Positions 36,459 through 45,190 of a DNA stretch of 64,000 nucleotides are shown here, in pieces. Source of the stretch: Arthrobacter sp. PAMC 25486 (GTDB lineage: Bacteria > Actinomycetota > Actinomycetes > Actinomycetales > Micrococcaceae); assembly GCF_000785535.1 (NCBI RefSeq), contig NZ_CP007595.1, positions 3,866,439 to 3,930,438 on the forward strand. Direction: 5' to 3'. Position 1 is the first letter of the stretch; each line of letters begins with the position of its first letter. The notes under the pieces are model-generated. The model ran no database searches. It saw only the letters and a list, made by a program, of their open reading frames with translations, and was not told where the DNA came from. Made by a program: the position numbers and the translations under genes.

Positions 36459-37649
36459 ATGTCATTCATTGCAGCCGGAGCTGAAATTCTCGAAGACTTG
36501 GTGGCCCTGCGCCGGGATCTCCACGCCGAACCGGAAATTGGGCTGGACCTGCCCCTCACACAGGCCAAGGTCCTCGCCGCCATTGACGGTCTGGGCCTGG
36601 AGATCACGCTCGGAAAGGAAACCACCTCTGTTGTTGCGGTCCTGCGCGGCGCCAAGGCAGGCCCCACCGTACTTCTGCGCGGGGACATGGATGCACTGCC
36701 GGTCAAGGAATTGACCGGCCTGGACTACGCCTCCACCAACGGCAACATGCACGCCTGCGGACACGATCTGCACACCGCCGGGCTGGTTGGTGCCGCACGT
36801 CTGCTCGCCGCCCGGCGCGGGGAACTGGCCGGCAACGTCCTTTTCATGTTCCAGCCCGGCGAAGAAGGCCACAACGGGGCCGGGGTCATGCTGGGTGAGG
36901 GGCTGCTGGATGCCACAGGTGAGGAGCCGGTGGCCGCCTACGCCATCCATGTCGGTCCAGGCCCCATGGGCGTGTTCATGACCAAGCCCGGTCCGGTGCT
37001 TGCCGGATCCAACGAGTTGCATGTGACTGTCCGCGGCGTCGGCGGCCACGGCTCACAGCCACACCTGACCAAGGACCCCGTCCCGGCGCTGTTGGAAATT
37101 GGCACGGCACTGCAGACCATGGCCACGCGGAAGTTCAACGCCTTTGACCCGATCATCGTTACGGTGACGCAGCTGTCGGGCGGCGAGGCCCTCAACGTCA
37201 TCCCCGAGTCCGCTTCGTTGGGTGCCACGGTGCGCACCCTGTCCGTGGCATCCACCGAGAAATTCGCCGCCGAGTCCAAGCAGCTGGCCGAGGGCATTGC
37301 CGCCGCCCATGGGTGCACCGCAACAGTGGAATTTGTTGTCACCTACCCGGTCACACACAACGATCCCGCCGCCACGGCAAACACCCTTGAGGTGCTCCGA
37401 GGCCAGTTTGGCGAGGAGCGTGTGGTCCAAATGGAGACCGCCATGATGGGCTCCGAGGATTTCTCCCTGGTGCTGGCGGAAGTGCCCGGAACATTCATTT
37501 CCCTCAGCTGCTCACCCGACGGCCTGGACCTGTCCACCGCCGAATTCAACCACTCGCCCCGCGTGCTTTTCGATGACAGCGTCCTCGGCGACCAGGCCGC
37601 CGCCTTGGCCCAGCTCGCCTTCAGCCACCTCGGCCCGCAGGAGGCGTAG
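36459..37649 (+). CDS. M20D family amidohydrolase/peptidase
   Basis: A 396-residue metal-dependent hydrolase of the hippurate/IAA-amino acid hydrolase type. The metal site residues are Cys100 and His102 (HACGHDLH), Glu135/Glu136 (GEEGHNGA) and His near AIHVGPG; RGDMDALP and GGHGSQPH are also conserved. AAAGGA is upstream of the ATG. Following an amidohydrolase and a transporter, it probably acts second in removing acyl groups from amino acids. Confidence 0.9.
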   Translation: MSFIAAGAEILEDLVALRRDLHAEPEIGLDLPLTQAKVLAAIDGLGLEITLGKETTSVVAVLRGAKAGPTVLLRGDMDALPVKELTGLDYASTNGNMHACGHDLHTAGLVGAARLLAARRGELAGNVLFMFQPGEEGHNGAGVMLGEGLLDATGEEPVAAYAIHVGPGPMGVFMTKPGPVLAGSNELHVTVRGVGGHGSQPHLTKDPVPALLEIGTALQTMATRKFNAFDPIIVTVTQLSGGEALNVIPESASLGATVRTLSVASTEKFAAESKQLAEGIAAAHGCTATVEFVVTYPVTHNDPAATANTLEVLRGQFGEERVVQMETAMMGSEDFSLVLAEVPGTFISLSCSPDGLDLSTAEFNHSPRVLFDDSVLGDQAAALAQLAFSHLGPQEA

Positions 37650-37664
37650 CTTCTCCTTTTACTG

Positions 37665-37749
37665 AAGTACGACGCCGAGTTCCCGGCTCCCAGCTGTTGG
37701 CCCACCTAGGTGCCGACCGCTGCAGGAGGGGAGCGCCGGCGTCGTACTT
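37665..37749. repeat. 85-nt palindromic intergenic repeat (AAGTACGACG family), copy 2
   Basis: Perfect 13-bp ends AAGTACGACGCCG / CGGCGTCGTACTT bracket an internal part with GTTGGCCCACCT and GC-rich hairpins. It exactly fills the gap between the M20 gene and the convergent Nudix gene. Its partner at 32705 lies on the other side of the TetR-MFS-hydrolase set. Confidence 0.85.
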
Positions 37750-38178
37750 TTAAGGCTTGCTTTTAAGCTTTGGTGAGCGTAGACGAGGGAGGACGAACTC
37801 CGTCAGCAGCGGGGCGAGGTCCTCAAAGTCCTCGGCCGCCTCCACATGCATCCAGCGAATTTCGGCGATCTCTGCGGCCGGAACCACCGACCCTGCGTCC
37901 CAGCGCCCCGGTGCCGTGAACACCGTGGCTTCGATGTCGGTATTGGCTTCATTGGCGGCGGTGCCGTGCCACACACCCATGAGTTCAAGGTCTGCGGCGG
38001 CGATGTTCAGACCCACTTCCTCGGACAGCTCCCGGGAGCCGGCCTCGGCGGCGGATTCACCCAGTTCAGGTTTGCCGCCGGGGTGCATGAATTTTGTGGT
38101 GCCTTGTTTGCGGACAGTCAGGAGCCTGCCGTCGTGGTCGTAGATGCACACGGCAGAGACCCGGAGAATGTTTTTCAC
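37750..38178 (-). CDS. Nudix hydrolase
   Basis: A 142-residue protein with a complete Nudix box, GKPELGE...REL.EEVGL (GX5EX7REUXEEXGU), beginning near residue 34. It probably cleaves a nucleoside diphosphate derivative; substrate unknown. GTG at 38178 has AGGA upstream. It is not adjacent to the NrtR system but lies on the same strand downstream of it, after a 400-bp gap. Confidence 0.88.
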   Translation of the reverse strand: MKNILRVSAVCIYDHDGRLLTVRKQGTTKFMHPGGKPELGESAAEAGSRELSEEVGLNIAAADLELMGVWHGTAANEANTDIEATVFTAPGRWDAGSVVPAAEIAEIRWMHVEAAEDFEDLAPLLTEFVLPRLRSPKLKSKP

Positions 38179-38582
38179 GCCTTCGATCCTACCGGCGAGC
38201 CGCATGTACCGCTGCCGGTCCGCTGCGGCCTATCCCGCCGTCGGACGCGCGGGGCGGCTTGGCGTGTTGCTGGGAAATGTGTGGAGTGGCACTGTTTGGT
38301 CCGGAAATCTCGCCGAGATGGAGGCCAAGCCGCATTGTGCGCCGCGCACTTTGCCGAGGATGGGCCCGGCCCGCAATATGCCGTCAAAGTTGCGGCCTCC
38401 TCGCGGGTACGGCCCATTTTCTCCAATGCGGCTGACGGATCGGTGGGTTTGCACCATTTTCGATGGCCGGGATCGCGGGTTTACCCATTCCCGAGGGTCG
38501 GACGGACGCATTGGCCCCCGGCGCCAGGCCCAGACCCGGGGCCGATGGTCCCGGGGTACCGGACGGATCAGGCTGCCGGCGG
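38179..38582. other. Non-coding gap between Nudix and NAD-kinase-like genes
   Basis: 404 bp with no supported gene. It is GC-rich with several short hairpins (for example around CCCCGGCGCC and CCCGGGGCC near 38517-38540). Open frames here run into the antisense of neighbours and have no ribosome sites. Confidence 0.5.
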
Positions 38583-39473
38583 TTAAATGAGCCGCAGCGG
38601 CCGGGTGCCCAGTTGGACGGTAAGTTCCTGGCCCCACGAAGCGGTAAGCCGGTCGCCTTCCATGCCGTCCCCAAAAATGACTAGCTGGTCGGAGGCGGCC
38701 GTGATGCGCAGCGGCTCTCCGGCTGACAAGAAGCCCTCGGTCAGGGTGGCGCCCGTGGCCGGCGACGGCCAAGCCTCGCGGACAAACCAGGCGAGCCGGG
38801 GGTCGGATGGTGCCGGGAGAGGCCGTCCGCCGCGTTCCAAGGCAATGGATGCACACCAGCCGGTGGCGCCCGTCCCGGTGGACACAATCAACCCCGACGA
38901 CGATTGGCGCTCAACCCGGCCATCCGGCGTCGTAATTTGGTAGCGGGCCGATTGGTGTGAGGAGTGGCCAATGAAGATTTCATTCAGGGCGGAGAGTTCC
39001 TGCCCGTCGTCGAGCCGTGCCGTGACCATGGCCAGGTTTTCGCATTGCATGGCGGACAGGCCCGCGGCTGCCCTGGCGAGCAGTGCGGCGGCGGCTGCGG
39101 GGGAGTGCCTGACCAGGATTCCCGCGTTCACACCGGGCTCCGGGTCGATGCCGAGGACGGGCTGGCCGCTGAGATATTTTGCCGTGTTGGCCACGAGTCC
39201 GTCCTGGCCGACGACGGCGATGACGTCATCCTGGGTGAACATGAACCGGCTCAGGTCGGTGCGTTCCACGTCGGCGAGGCGCCATCCGGCGGGCACCGAG
39301 GCGCGCACCTGGGCCAGGGCGGCCATGATGAAATTGTGCCGTTCCTGGACGGGCGCCAGGGCTCGGCCCCTGGTGCGGAGAAAGAATTCTGCCTGGCCGG
39401 CGGTGGCATGCCGGTCGAGGAGTTCCTGAAATTCGGTGCGCCGGTGGACGACCACGAGGCGGGGAGTTCCCAT
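38583..39473 (-). CDS. NAD-kinase-like protein
   Basis: A 296-residue protein with the NAD/diacylglycerol kinase fold. GQDG (89-92) replaces the canonical GGDG, NE at 164-165 matches the NAD-binding pair, and STGTGATGW (198-206) replaces the usual PTGSTAY glycine-rich segment. These changes mean it may bind NAD or a related nucleotide without classic NAD kinase activity. It starts 4 bp after the SPFH gene with AAAGG inside the SPFH end, so they are an operon. It lies under NrtR-type boxes, which supports a link to NAD or ADP-ribose. Confidence 0.75.
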   Translation of the reverse strand: MGTPRLVVVHRRTEFQELLDRHATAGQAEFFLRTRGRALAPVQERHNFIMAALAQVRASVPAGWRLADVERTDLSRFMFTQDDVIAVVGQDGLVANTAKYLSGQPVLGIDPEPGVNAGILVRHSPAAAAALLARAAAGLSAMQCENLAMVTARLDDGQELSALNEIFIGHSSHQSARYQITTPDGRVERQSSSGLIVSTGTGATGWCASIALERGGRPLPAPSDPRLAWFVREAWPSPATGATLTEGFLSAGEPLRITAASDQLVIFGDGMEGDRLTASWGQELTVQLGTRPLRLI

Positions 39474-39477
39474 GGCC

Positions 39478-40512
39478 TTACCTTTCTGTTGCGGGCAGGA
39501 CGGCCTGACCAGCGGCTGCCGGGGCTTGGAACAATCCTGCCAGTGCGCCGCTCAGCAGGTCCGGGGTGATGGTCAGGTTGTTGATGTTGGGCAGCGAGGC
39601 GGCGGCTTCACGGAAGGCCAAGGCCAGCAGCGTGGCCTGGTCCATGCCCTTGTAGACCTCCATGGCAGCGGCTTCGCGGGCGGCGGCCGCCTCGCCGACC
39701 AGCTTGAGCTGATGGGCCTCGGACGTGGCGCCGATGCCCTGGCGTTCAGCCTCGGCCTGGGCCCGGATGAGTCCGGCAGCGGCCTGCTCCCCGGCTTCCC
39801 GCCGGGCGTTGGCACCTTCCTGGGCAACAAGGTTTTCCCGGCGGGCGGCCAGCTCAATCTTGCTCGCCATCTCATTCTCCGAGATGGTCCTTTCCCGCTC
39901 CACGGCCACTGCCCTGCGCTCGTAAACAGCCCTGTCCGCCTCGGCCTGGAGCTGTTCGCGGACCGGTGTCTGCAGTGCCCTTTCAACGTCAGCCTCCGGC
40001 CGGACGGCCAGGACCTGCACGCCGAGGATTTCAATGCCGGTTGACAGGAGCCGGCCGTCGGCCTGCAAGGCGCCCGTCAGCAGGCCGCGCAATTCACTGA
40101 CCCCGCGCTCCAGTGACTGGGCAAGAGTTGTGGCGGCAATCTGGTCGATCGCGTGGCTTTGGCACAGCTGCCCGATGATGGTTGCCACTTGTTCGCGCCC
40201 GGCCGTTGTTGCGCCGCCGCCCGGCTGAAGTGCAAAGTCGAGGCGGCTGGCAACCGATACAGGATCGTTGAAACGGTAGGTGACATTGGCCTGGACGCTG
40301 ACGTCCTGGTGGTCGCGGGTGATGGCGTGGAAGAGTGTGGGCAACTCCTGGTCGTCCATGGGAACCTCGCTCAATACCGATGCCGCGGGCCGGAACCAGA
40401 ATGCCTGGCCCACGCCCTGGTGGCGGACATCGCCCTTCTGCAGGTGGACGACGTATCCCGTGGGGCTGCCCAGGAAGTGATTGATCCAGGGGTAGCGCTT
40501 GATGGTGGCCAT
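39478..40512 (-). CDS. SPFH/band 7 domain protein
   Basis: A 344-residue SPFH protein. The band 7 region is about residues 20-200 (TRDHQDVSVQANVTYRFNDP, GIEILGVQVLAVRPEADVERAL), followed by an Ala/Glu/Arg-rich coiled coil (about 200-290) as in stomatin/flotillin scaffolds. There is no clear N-terminal transmembrane helix; peripheral membrane binding is likely. GAGGAGA precedes the ATG. It is the first gene of the operon with the NAD-kinase-like protein and faces NrtR across 101 bp. Confidence 0.88.
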   Translation of the reverse strand: MATIKRYPWINHFLGSPTGYVVHLQKGDVRHQGVGQAFWFRPAASVLSEVPMDDQELPTLFHAITRDHQDVSVQANVTYRFNDPVSVASRLDFALQPGGGATTAGREQVATIIGQLCQSHAIDQIAATTLAQSLERGVSELRGLLTGALQADGRLLSTGIEILGVQVLAVRPEADVERALQTPVREQLQAEADRAVYERRAVAVERERTISENEMASKIELAARRENLVAQEGANARREAGEQAAAGLIRAQAEAERQGIGATSEAHQLKLVGEAAAAREAAAMEVYKGMDQATLLALAFREAAASLPNINNLTITPDLLSGALAGLFQAPAAAGQAVLPATER

Positions 40513-40530
40513 GGGGCTCTCCTCACGTTG

Positions 40531-40551
40531 TTATCGTCATTGTGACGATAA
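40531..40551. promoter_or_regulatory. NrtR-type operator, box 1
   Basis: Perfect 9-bp arms TTATCGTCA / TGACGATAA around a 3-bp centre, 18 bp before the SPFH start. It has the same arms as box 2, 45 bp away. Confidence 0.8.
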
Positions 40552-40575
40552 TAAAAGCCTAGGGCCTGCGCACCT

Positions 40576-40596
40576 TTATTGTCAACATGACGATAA
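40576..40596. promoter_or_regulatory. NrtR-type operator, box 2
   Basis: Arms TTATTGTCA / TGACGATAA (one mismatch) around a 3-bp centre, 17 bp before the NrtR start. Each divergent gene has a box in front of it, which fits autoregulation plus control of the SPFH operon. Confidence 0.8.
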
Positions 40597-40613
40597 GTGT
40601 TTAGGGTTGAGTT

Positions 40614-41354
40614 ATGCCTGATGCCTACCCCGAGCCCGCCCGCTTTCCGGTGACGGTCGACGTCGTTGCCCTCACGGTCAGCGGTGGCGCCCTCCAAGTC
40701 TTGTTGGTCACCCGCCTGATTGCGCCCTTTCAAGGCGGTCTGGCACTGCCTGGCGGGTTTGTGCTGCCGGGGGAGGATCTGGTGGAAGCTGCCGGACGTG
40801 AATTGGCGGAGGAAACCGGGGTGGCACAGCTGCCGGGATATTTGGAACAGCTGCAAAGCTATGGGCCACAGGGCCGTGACCCGAGAGGTGACGTGCTGAC
40901 CGTGGCACACCTGCTGCTGGCACCGAACTTCCCGGTCCTGGCCGCCGGCAGTGACGCCGCCCATGCCGGCTGGTATCCGGTCAGTCAGGTTCTGGAGGGT
41001 GACCTTGAGCTGGCCTTTGACCACCAACGGATACTGGCCGACGCCGTGGAGCGGGCCAAGTCCAAGCTGGAGTACTCACCCCTGGGAGCCGCCTTTTGCG
41101 GGCCGGAATTCACCGTCGCGCAACTGCGGGCTGTCTATGACGCGGTGTGGGACACGAAGCTGGATCCCCGGAACTTCCATCGGAAAGCCACTGGAACCCC
41201 GGGGTTTCTGGAAGACACGGGAAAGCTGAGCACCGGTGAGGCAGGGCGCCCGGCGGCATTGTTCCGGCTTGCCCCGGAAGCACTGCCAGTTGCGGGTGAA
41301 GCTGCACAAGCCGTCCTCAACCCGCCGATCATGCGGCCCTCGGAGCGAACATGA
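40614..41354 (+). CDS. NrtR-type Nudix-winged-helix transcriptional regulator
   Basis: A 246-residue protein with an N-terminal Nudix domain and a C-terminal winged helix (about 150-215, [32 protein letters not shown]). This is the NrtR architecture; NrtR represses NAD metabolism genes and is released by ADP-ribose. The Nudix box is intact (GFVLPGE...REL.EETGV), whereas many NrtR proteins have lost catalysis. Palindromic boxes lie in the divergent gap. The 3' end overlaps the YnfA gene by 26 bp on the opposite strand. Confidence 0.88.
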   Translation: MPDAYPEPARFPVTVDVVALTVSGGALQVLLVTRLIAPFQGGLALPGGFVLPGEDLVEAAGRELAEETGVAQLPGYLEQLQSYGPQGRDPRGDVLTVAHLLLAPNFPVLAAGSDAAHAGWYPVSQVLEGDLELAFDHQRILADAVERAKSKLEYSPLGAAFCGPEFTVAQLRAVYDAVWDTKLDPRNFHRKATGTPGFLEDTGKLSTGEAGRPAALFRLAPEALPVAGEAAQAVLNPPIMRPSERT

Positions 41355-41664
41355 TCACACTGACCCCGGCCAACGCAATGAGGGCGCCGATCACGTCCCA
41401 GCGGTCGGGCGAGAACTTGTCGAAGATCATGCCCCACACCAGCGAGCCGGCAATAAACACGCCACCGTACGCTGCCAGGACGCGGCCAAAGTTGGCGTCG
41501 GCCTGCATGGCAGCGATGAACCCGTAGGCACCCAGGGCCACAATTCCCAGTCCGGCCCACCACCACGCCCTGTCTTCACGCACTGCCTGCCAGATGAGCC
41601 AGGCGCCGCCGATTTCAGCCACTGCGGCCAGTGCGAACAAGATGATGGTTTTGGCAATGCTCAT
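41329..41664 (-). CDS. YnfA/UPF0060 family small membrane protein
   Basis: A 111-residue, four-helix protein. [30 protein letters not shown] and [23 protein letters not shown] match the UPF0060 family, related to small multidrug resistance proteins. Function is not firmly established. Start 41664 gives the family length; a longer frame to 41736 is unlikely. It converges on and overlaps the NrtR gene end. Confidence 0.9.
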   Translation of the reverse strand: MSIAKTIILFALAAVAEIGGAWLIWQAVREDRAWWWAGLGIVALGAYGFIAAMQADANFGRVLAAYGGVFIAGSLVWGMIFDKFSPDRWDVIGALIALAGVSVIMFAPRAA

Positions 41665-41710
41665 GGCCCCATCATCCCTTGTCGGCGAGGGGCATTCGGT
41701 CCGGAATCTC

Positions 41711-42208
41711 TCAACGCCCAAACCAGGGGACAGCATCGTGTATCACTGGTGCCGCATTGTCAGCCGGGCGAATTTCAAGTTCGAATGCCGGTTCCACACC
41801 GGAAAACTCACGCAGTGACAACCGGTACACGCCAGGGGCGCAGGGCAGGCGCAGGCTATTTCGGGGATCGGCGGCGGCCTCGTCGGGAAATTGTGCCGCC
41901 ATGGTCAGCTGTGTGTAGCTCGTCAGGCGCAATCCGGCGTCGCCCACCCGGAGCATGCCCGACGCCTCCCGGATTACCCTGCCCGCTCCGTGCTGGTCCA
42001 CAAGATGGAACGGTTCATCGGCAAAGTCATCGCCAGGATAGGCGACAAAGGCATTCTCCAAGTTCATTTGCTCAACGAACCGGTCCATGAGTTGGGCCAG
42101 GGTCCAGTCCGGCGCAACGAATCCGCTGTAGTGATCCGGAGCAACCAAGGCGAGGAAACCATCCTCATCAAAAGGGAAAAACAGGTTGAACGTCACAGGC
42201 TGGTTCAT
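41711..42208 (-). CDS. Protein of unknown function
   Basis: A 165-residue soluble protein starting at ATG 42208, without a visible ribosome site. It begins [30 protein letters not shown]. No family is recognised; alternating hydrophobic strands and acidic loops suggest a beta-rich fold. It has no signal peptide or membrane segment. Its neighbour on the same strand is YnfA. Confidence 0.6.
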   Translation of the reverse strand: MNQPVTFNLFFPFDEDGFLALVAPDHYSGFVAPDWTLAQLMDRFVEQMNLENAFVAYPGDDFADEPFHLVDQHGAGRVIREASGMLRVGDAGLRLTSYTQLTMAAQFPDEAAADPRNSLRLPCAPGVYRLSLREFSGVEPAFELEIRPADNAAPVIHDAVPWFGR

Positions 42209-42277
42209 AGTGTTGAGTGTAGCGCTGCCAAAGTTTTCAATGCCCGGCACAGAGTGTGGGATGGCTGATAGTGGACA

Positions 42278-42397
42278 GAGGGCGCGAACGCACATCTCGG
42301 CGGTGTGGGTTGGCGGCAGAGAGGGCGCGAACGCACATCTCGGCGGTGTGGGTTAGTGGGTCGTGGAACAGGGGGCGCGAAGTCACATCTCGGCGGG
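42278..42397. repeat. Tandem repeats overlapping the 3' end of the RarD-like gene
   Basis: Three degenerate copies begin at 42278, 42321 and 42371. The first two share GAGGGCGCGAACGCACATCT and CGGCGGTGTGGGTT and are almost identical over about 36 nt. The third, GGGGGCGCGAAGTCACATCTCGGCGG in two parts, contains the last codons and stop of the permease gene. Confidence 0.8.
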
Positions 42398-43303
42398 AGG
42401 CGGGGTGCGGCGGCGGCCATCCAGGCCCATGAACAGCAGCGCCAGAAGAATGGGACCGTAGGTGAACATGGCGGACCAGCCCAGAGTCTCGCCCAGGAAC
42501 ACGGAAACGCCCACAAGCAGGATGGGTTCAACGTAGCCGAGCAGGCCGAACAGTGACAGCGGCAGCCACTTGCTCGCCAACAAATACAGCGCCATGGCGA
42601 CGCCGCCGAGGATGCCGATGGACCACGCCGCCCACAGCCCCTCGAGGCCGCCGCCGGACCCCCAACCGTGCGGGCCGGCCAGGATGAACCACACTCCCAC
42701 TGGCAGCAAGACGAGAAGTTCGGCGGCAAACGCCGGCAGGCTGTCGAAGCCGATCTTGCGCCGCAGCACAAAATAAATCGGGTAGCCCAGGCACACCACA
42801 AGTGTGGGCCAGGCCAGGCCGGCGGCGGAAAAGGTCTCGTGGGCAACACCGACGGCTGCGGCACCCACGGCGAGGCGGCGCAGGGGACTGAGCGTGTCGG
42901 CAAAGAACACCCGCCCGGCCAGCACCATGGTCAGCGGCAGCAGGAAATAGCCAAAAGACACCGACAGGGCCATGTTGTTCAAAGGCGCCCACATGAACAG
43001 CCACAGCTGCACGCCCACAATCCCGGCCGCCAGCACCCCGGGCACAAGGAGGGCCGGGCGCCGTCGGACTCTGCCCAAAAGTGCCCTGGCTTCGGCGCGG
43101 GCCGATGGAAGAAACGGCAAAATGGCGCCCAGCGTAGCCAGTGTCAGCACCACTCGCCAGCCAAAGATCTCCTCGGCACCCCACCCAGGCAGGAGTCCGG
43201 CGATCAGGAAAATGACGGCGAACAGGACCGAAGCAATGAGGGAGACAGCCACGCCGCGCCCGGCATGGATGTGGGCGGCGGCAGGGACGGGGCCTGAAGT
43301 CAT
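42383..43303 (-). CDS. EamA/RarD-family permease
   Basis: A 306-residue membrane protein with about ten helices in two repeated halves (drug/metabolite transporter superfamily). LNNMALSVSFGYFLLPLTMVLAG and GYVEPILLVGVSVFLGE are typical of RarD. Start 43303 is preceded by GTGGGACC. Substrate unknown. Its 3' end lies inside a tandem repeat region. Confidence 0.85.
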   Translation of the reverse strand: MTSGPVPAAAHIHAGRGVAVSLIASVLFAVIFLIAGLLPGWGAEEIFGWRVVLTLATLGAILPFLPSARAEARALLGRVRRRPALLVPGVLAAGIVGVQLWLFMWAPLNNMALSVSFGYFLLPLTMVLAGRVFFADTLSPLRRLAVGAAAVGVAHETFSAAGLAWPTLVVCLGYPIYFVLRRKIGFDSLPAFAAELLVLLPVGVWFILAGPHGWGSGGGLEGLWAAWSIGILGGVAMALYLLASKWLPLSLFGLLGYVEPILLVGVSVFLGETLGWSAMFTYGPILLALLFMGLDGRRRTPPPAEM

Positions 43304-43423
43304 CGACGGTCCCACTTTCTCAACAGCACCAGAGGCATCCACAAGCACAAGAACGCCCGGCGAGGCCGCACAAGCAACGCACAAGCAACGCCCACAAACC
43401 ATCCAGAATGCGGGCATGAAAAG

Positions 43424-43495
43424 TGCCCCCGCCGGGGATCGAACCCGGATCTGCCCTTTAGGAGAGGGCTGTCTTATCCATTGGACTACAGAGGC
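43424..43495 (-). tRNA. tRNA-Arg (anticodon CCU)
   Basis: 72 nt folding as a cloverleaf. The acceptor GCCTCTG pairs with CGGGGGC (two G-U), the anticodon stem is GCCCT/AGGGC with loop CTCCTAA, and the T arm is CCGGG-TTCGATC-CCCGG. The discriminator is A and CCA is not encoded. Confidence 0.95.
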
Positions 43496-43543
43496 GCGTC
43501 ACCAAGCCTAGCGGAACAGGCAGGCAAGCAAAAAACGAGGAGT

Positions 43544-44170
43544 CTAGACCTCGGCCGGAGCGGTTTTCTTCCTGCGCCCCAGGAACAACGCCACACCGAG
43601 CGCCAGCAGCGATGCAATCAGCAGCATCCACGACGCCGTGACCAGCCCCGAGGCCAGCGACACCGCGCCTGCGTCCAGGGTTTCGGCGCCCAGCATTGAG
43701 TCCACGGCGGCATTGGCCCACAAGGAAATCGCGGCAAAGGCCAGCGGCAGCGCCCACATGGCCCAGCGCAGCGGCTTCTTGGCCACATTGGCGGCGATCA
43801 GCGTCAACGCCGTGATGGCAAAAATCAGCGGGAACAGTGTCCCGGCGGTCTTGCCCACATAATTCAACTGGCCCAAAGCGTCGGCATCCATGGCCGCCCG
43901 CAACGCCTCAACATGGGCCGTATCAAAGCCCAAAACAAACGATTGCGGCATGGCCAGGCCGTTGGACAGGTCCGTCATCTGGTTCAGCGTCATCAGGTGG
44001 AAGTACGTGAACAGGAACAGGCTGGCCGCCGCCCCAGCAATCAGGATCAGGTTCGCGTTGCCCTGCGCCTTCGCCGGAGTGCGCTGAGTGCTCGTGTTGA
44101 CGGCGGGTGTGATCGGAGGAGTTGCGGCCGTGCCGTGCTTGGCAGCACGCTGGGCGGGAGTCTTAGCCAT
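43544..44170 (-). CDS. Integral membrane protein of unknown function
   Basis: A 208-residue protein with a hydrophilic Ala/Thr/Pro-rich N terminus (40 residues) and four transmembrane helices (about 42-60, 115-135, 140-162, 180-200), ending RRKKTAPAEV. No family recognised. It is divergent from the inositol phosphatase-family gene by 32 bp and sits next to tRNA-Arg. Confidence 0.65.
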   Translation of the reverse strand: MAKTPAQRAAKHGTAATPPITPAVNTSTQRTPAKAQGNANLILIAGAAASLFLFTYFHLMTLNQMTDLSNGLAMPQSFVLGFDTAHVEALRAAMDADALGQLNYVGKTAGTLFPLIFAITALTLIAANVAKKPLRWAMWALPLAFAAISLWANAAVDSMLGAETLDAGAVSLASGLVTASWMLLIASLLALGVALFLGRRKKTAPAEV

Positions 44171-44202
44171 GGAACCATTATCGCCCAGATTAGGCTTGTC
44201 CC

Positions 44203-45081
44203 ATGGCACACCCTGACTCCCTTGCGACCAGCGACAGCGAATTGGCGTCGAAACTCCTGCGCCACGCCGGCGCCCTGGCCAGCTCCATCCGTTCCGAAGG
44301 CCTCTCCACCCTGCGTGCCGGCAGCCACGTCAAAAGCGATGCTTCCGACTTTGCCACCGCCGCCGATCTGGCCGCCGAACGCTACATCTTCGATGCCCTG
44401 CGCGCCGCCCGCCCCGATGACTCCATCCTCGGTGAGGAGGGCGCCGGACACGTCGGTTCCTCCAGCCGCTGCTGGGTGATCGACCCCGTTGACGGCACCT
44501 TCAACTTCGCCAGCGGCTCCGCTTATTGGTGCACGGCGCTGGCTCTGGTCCGTCCCTCCCCTTTTCCTGCCTCAGCCGATGAAGGCACGACGCCGGATCC
44601 GCTCACCAATGCTGAGGTGCTGCTCGGCGCCATCCACCAGCCTGAAGAAGACAAGCTCTGGCTGGGCGGCGCCGCCGTCCCGGCCACGCTGAACGGGCAG
44701 CCGCTCCGCATGGAGTCGCGGACTGAATTGGGGGAGCCGGCGCTGAGGGAGTTGGCCGCCAGTACCTACATCCACCCGGGATGGCTGGCCCAGCCCCGGG
44801 CCGCCGTCCCGTGGCAGCGGGCTGCTGAGTTGCCGGCCACGCTGCGAATGCTGGGGTCCGGATCCTGCGATCTCGCCCGGGTGGCCCAAGGCGAGCTGGG
44901 TGTGTGGTTCCAGCACAGTGTGCCGTCCTGGGACTGGCTCCCCGGCAAAGGCATCGTTGAAGCGGCGGGCGGGGACACCGCCGTCGTACGCGTCAATGGA
45001 CTTGACTGGTTTGTGGCCGGGCCGGCGGGGGCCGTGGCGGAACTGCGCGCCGCGTTGGAATCCGGGGAGTTGCCGCACTGA
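44203..45081 (+). CDS. Inositol monophosphatase-family enzyme
   Basis: A 292-residue Mg-dependent phosphatase. Glu78/Glu79 (ILGEEG), Asp94 and Asp97 (WVIDPVDGTFNF) and the C-terminal SWDWLPG form the metal site; GSGSCDLARVAQGELG is also conserved. The family covers inositol-1-phosphatase and histidinol-phosphatase (HisN); I cannot separate these here. An insert near 125-140 is longer than usual. Confidence 0.88.
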   Translation: MAHPDSLATSDSELASKLLRHAGALASSIRSEGLSTLRAGSHVKSDASDFATAADLAAERYIFDALRAARPDDSILGEEGAGHVGSSSRCWVIDPVDGTFNFASGSAYWCTALALVRPSPFPASADEGTTPDPLTNAEVLLGAIHQPEEDKLWLGGAAVPATLNGQPLRMESRTELGEPALRELAASTYIHPGWLAQPRAAVPWQRAAELPATLRMLGSGSCDLARVAQGELGVWFQHSVPSWDWLPGKGIVEAAGGDTAVVRVNGLDWFVAGPAGAVAELRAALESGELPH

Positions 45082-45190
45082 CCCGCAGCTTCGGGGCTGT
45101 GGCGCTGCGTCCGCGAGGGACCCGCGCTGAGCGGGCGATTCGGGGTAGCGGGACTGGTTGTCAGTGGGGCGAACTACACTGGATGGCACC

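Noticed and set aside
37846-38586. A 246-codon + strand frame across the 38179-38582 gap
   Set aside because: It runs antisense through the Nudix gene, has no ribosome site and no recognisable domain.
38583-39473. Authentic NAD kinase (nadK)
   Set aside because: The GGDG motif is changed to GQDG and the second glycine-rich motif is altered; the operon context differs from housekeeping nadK.
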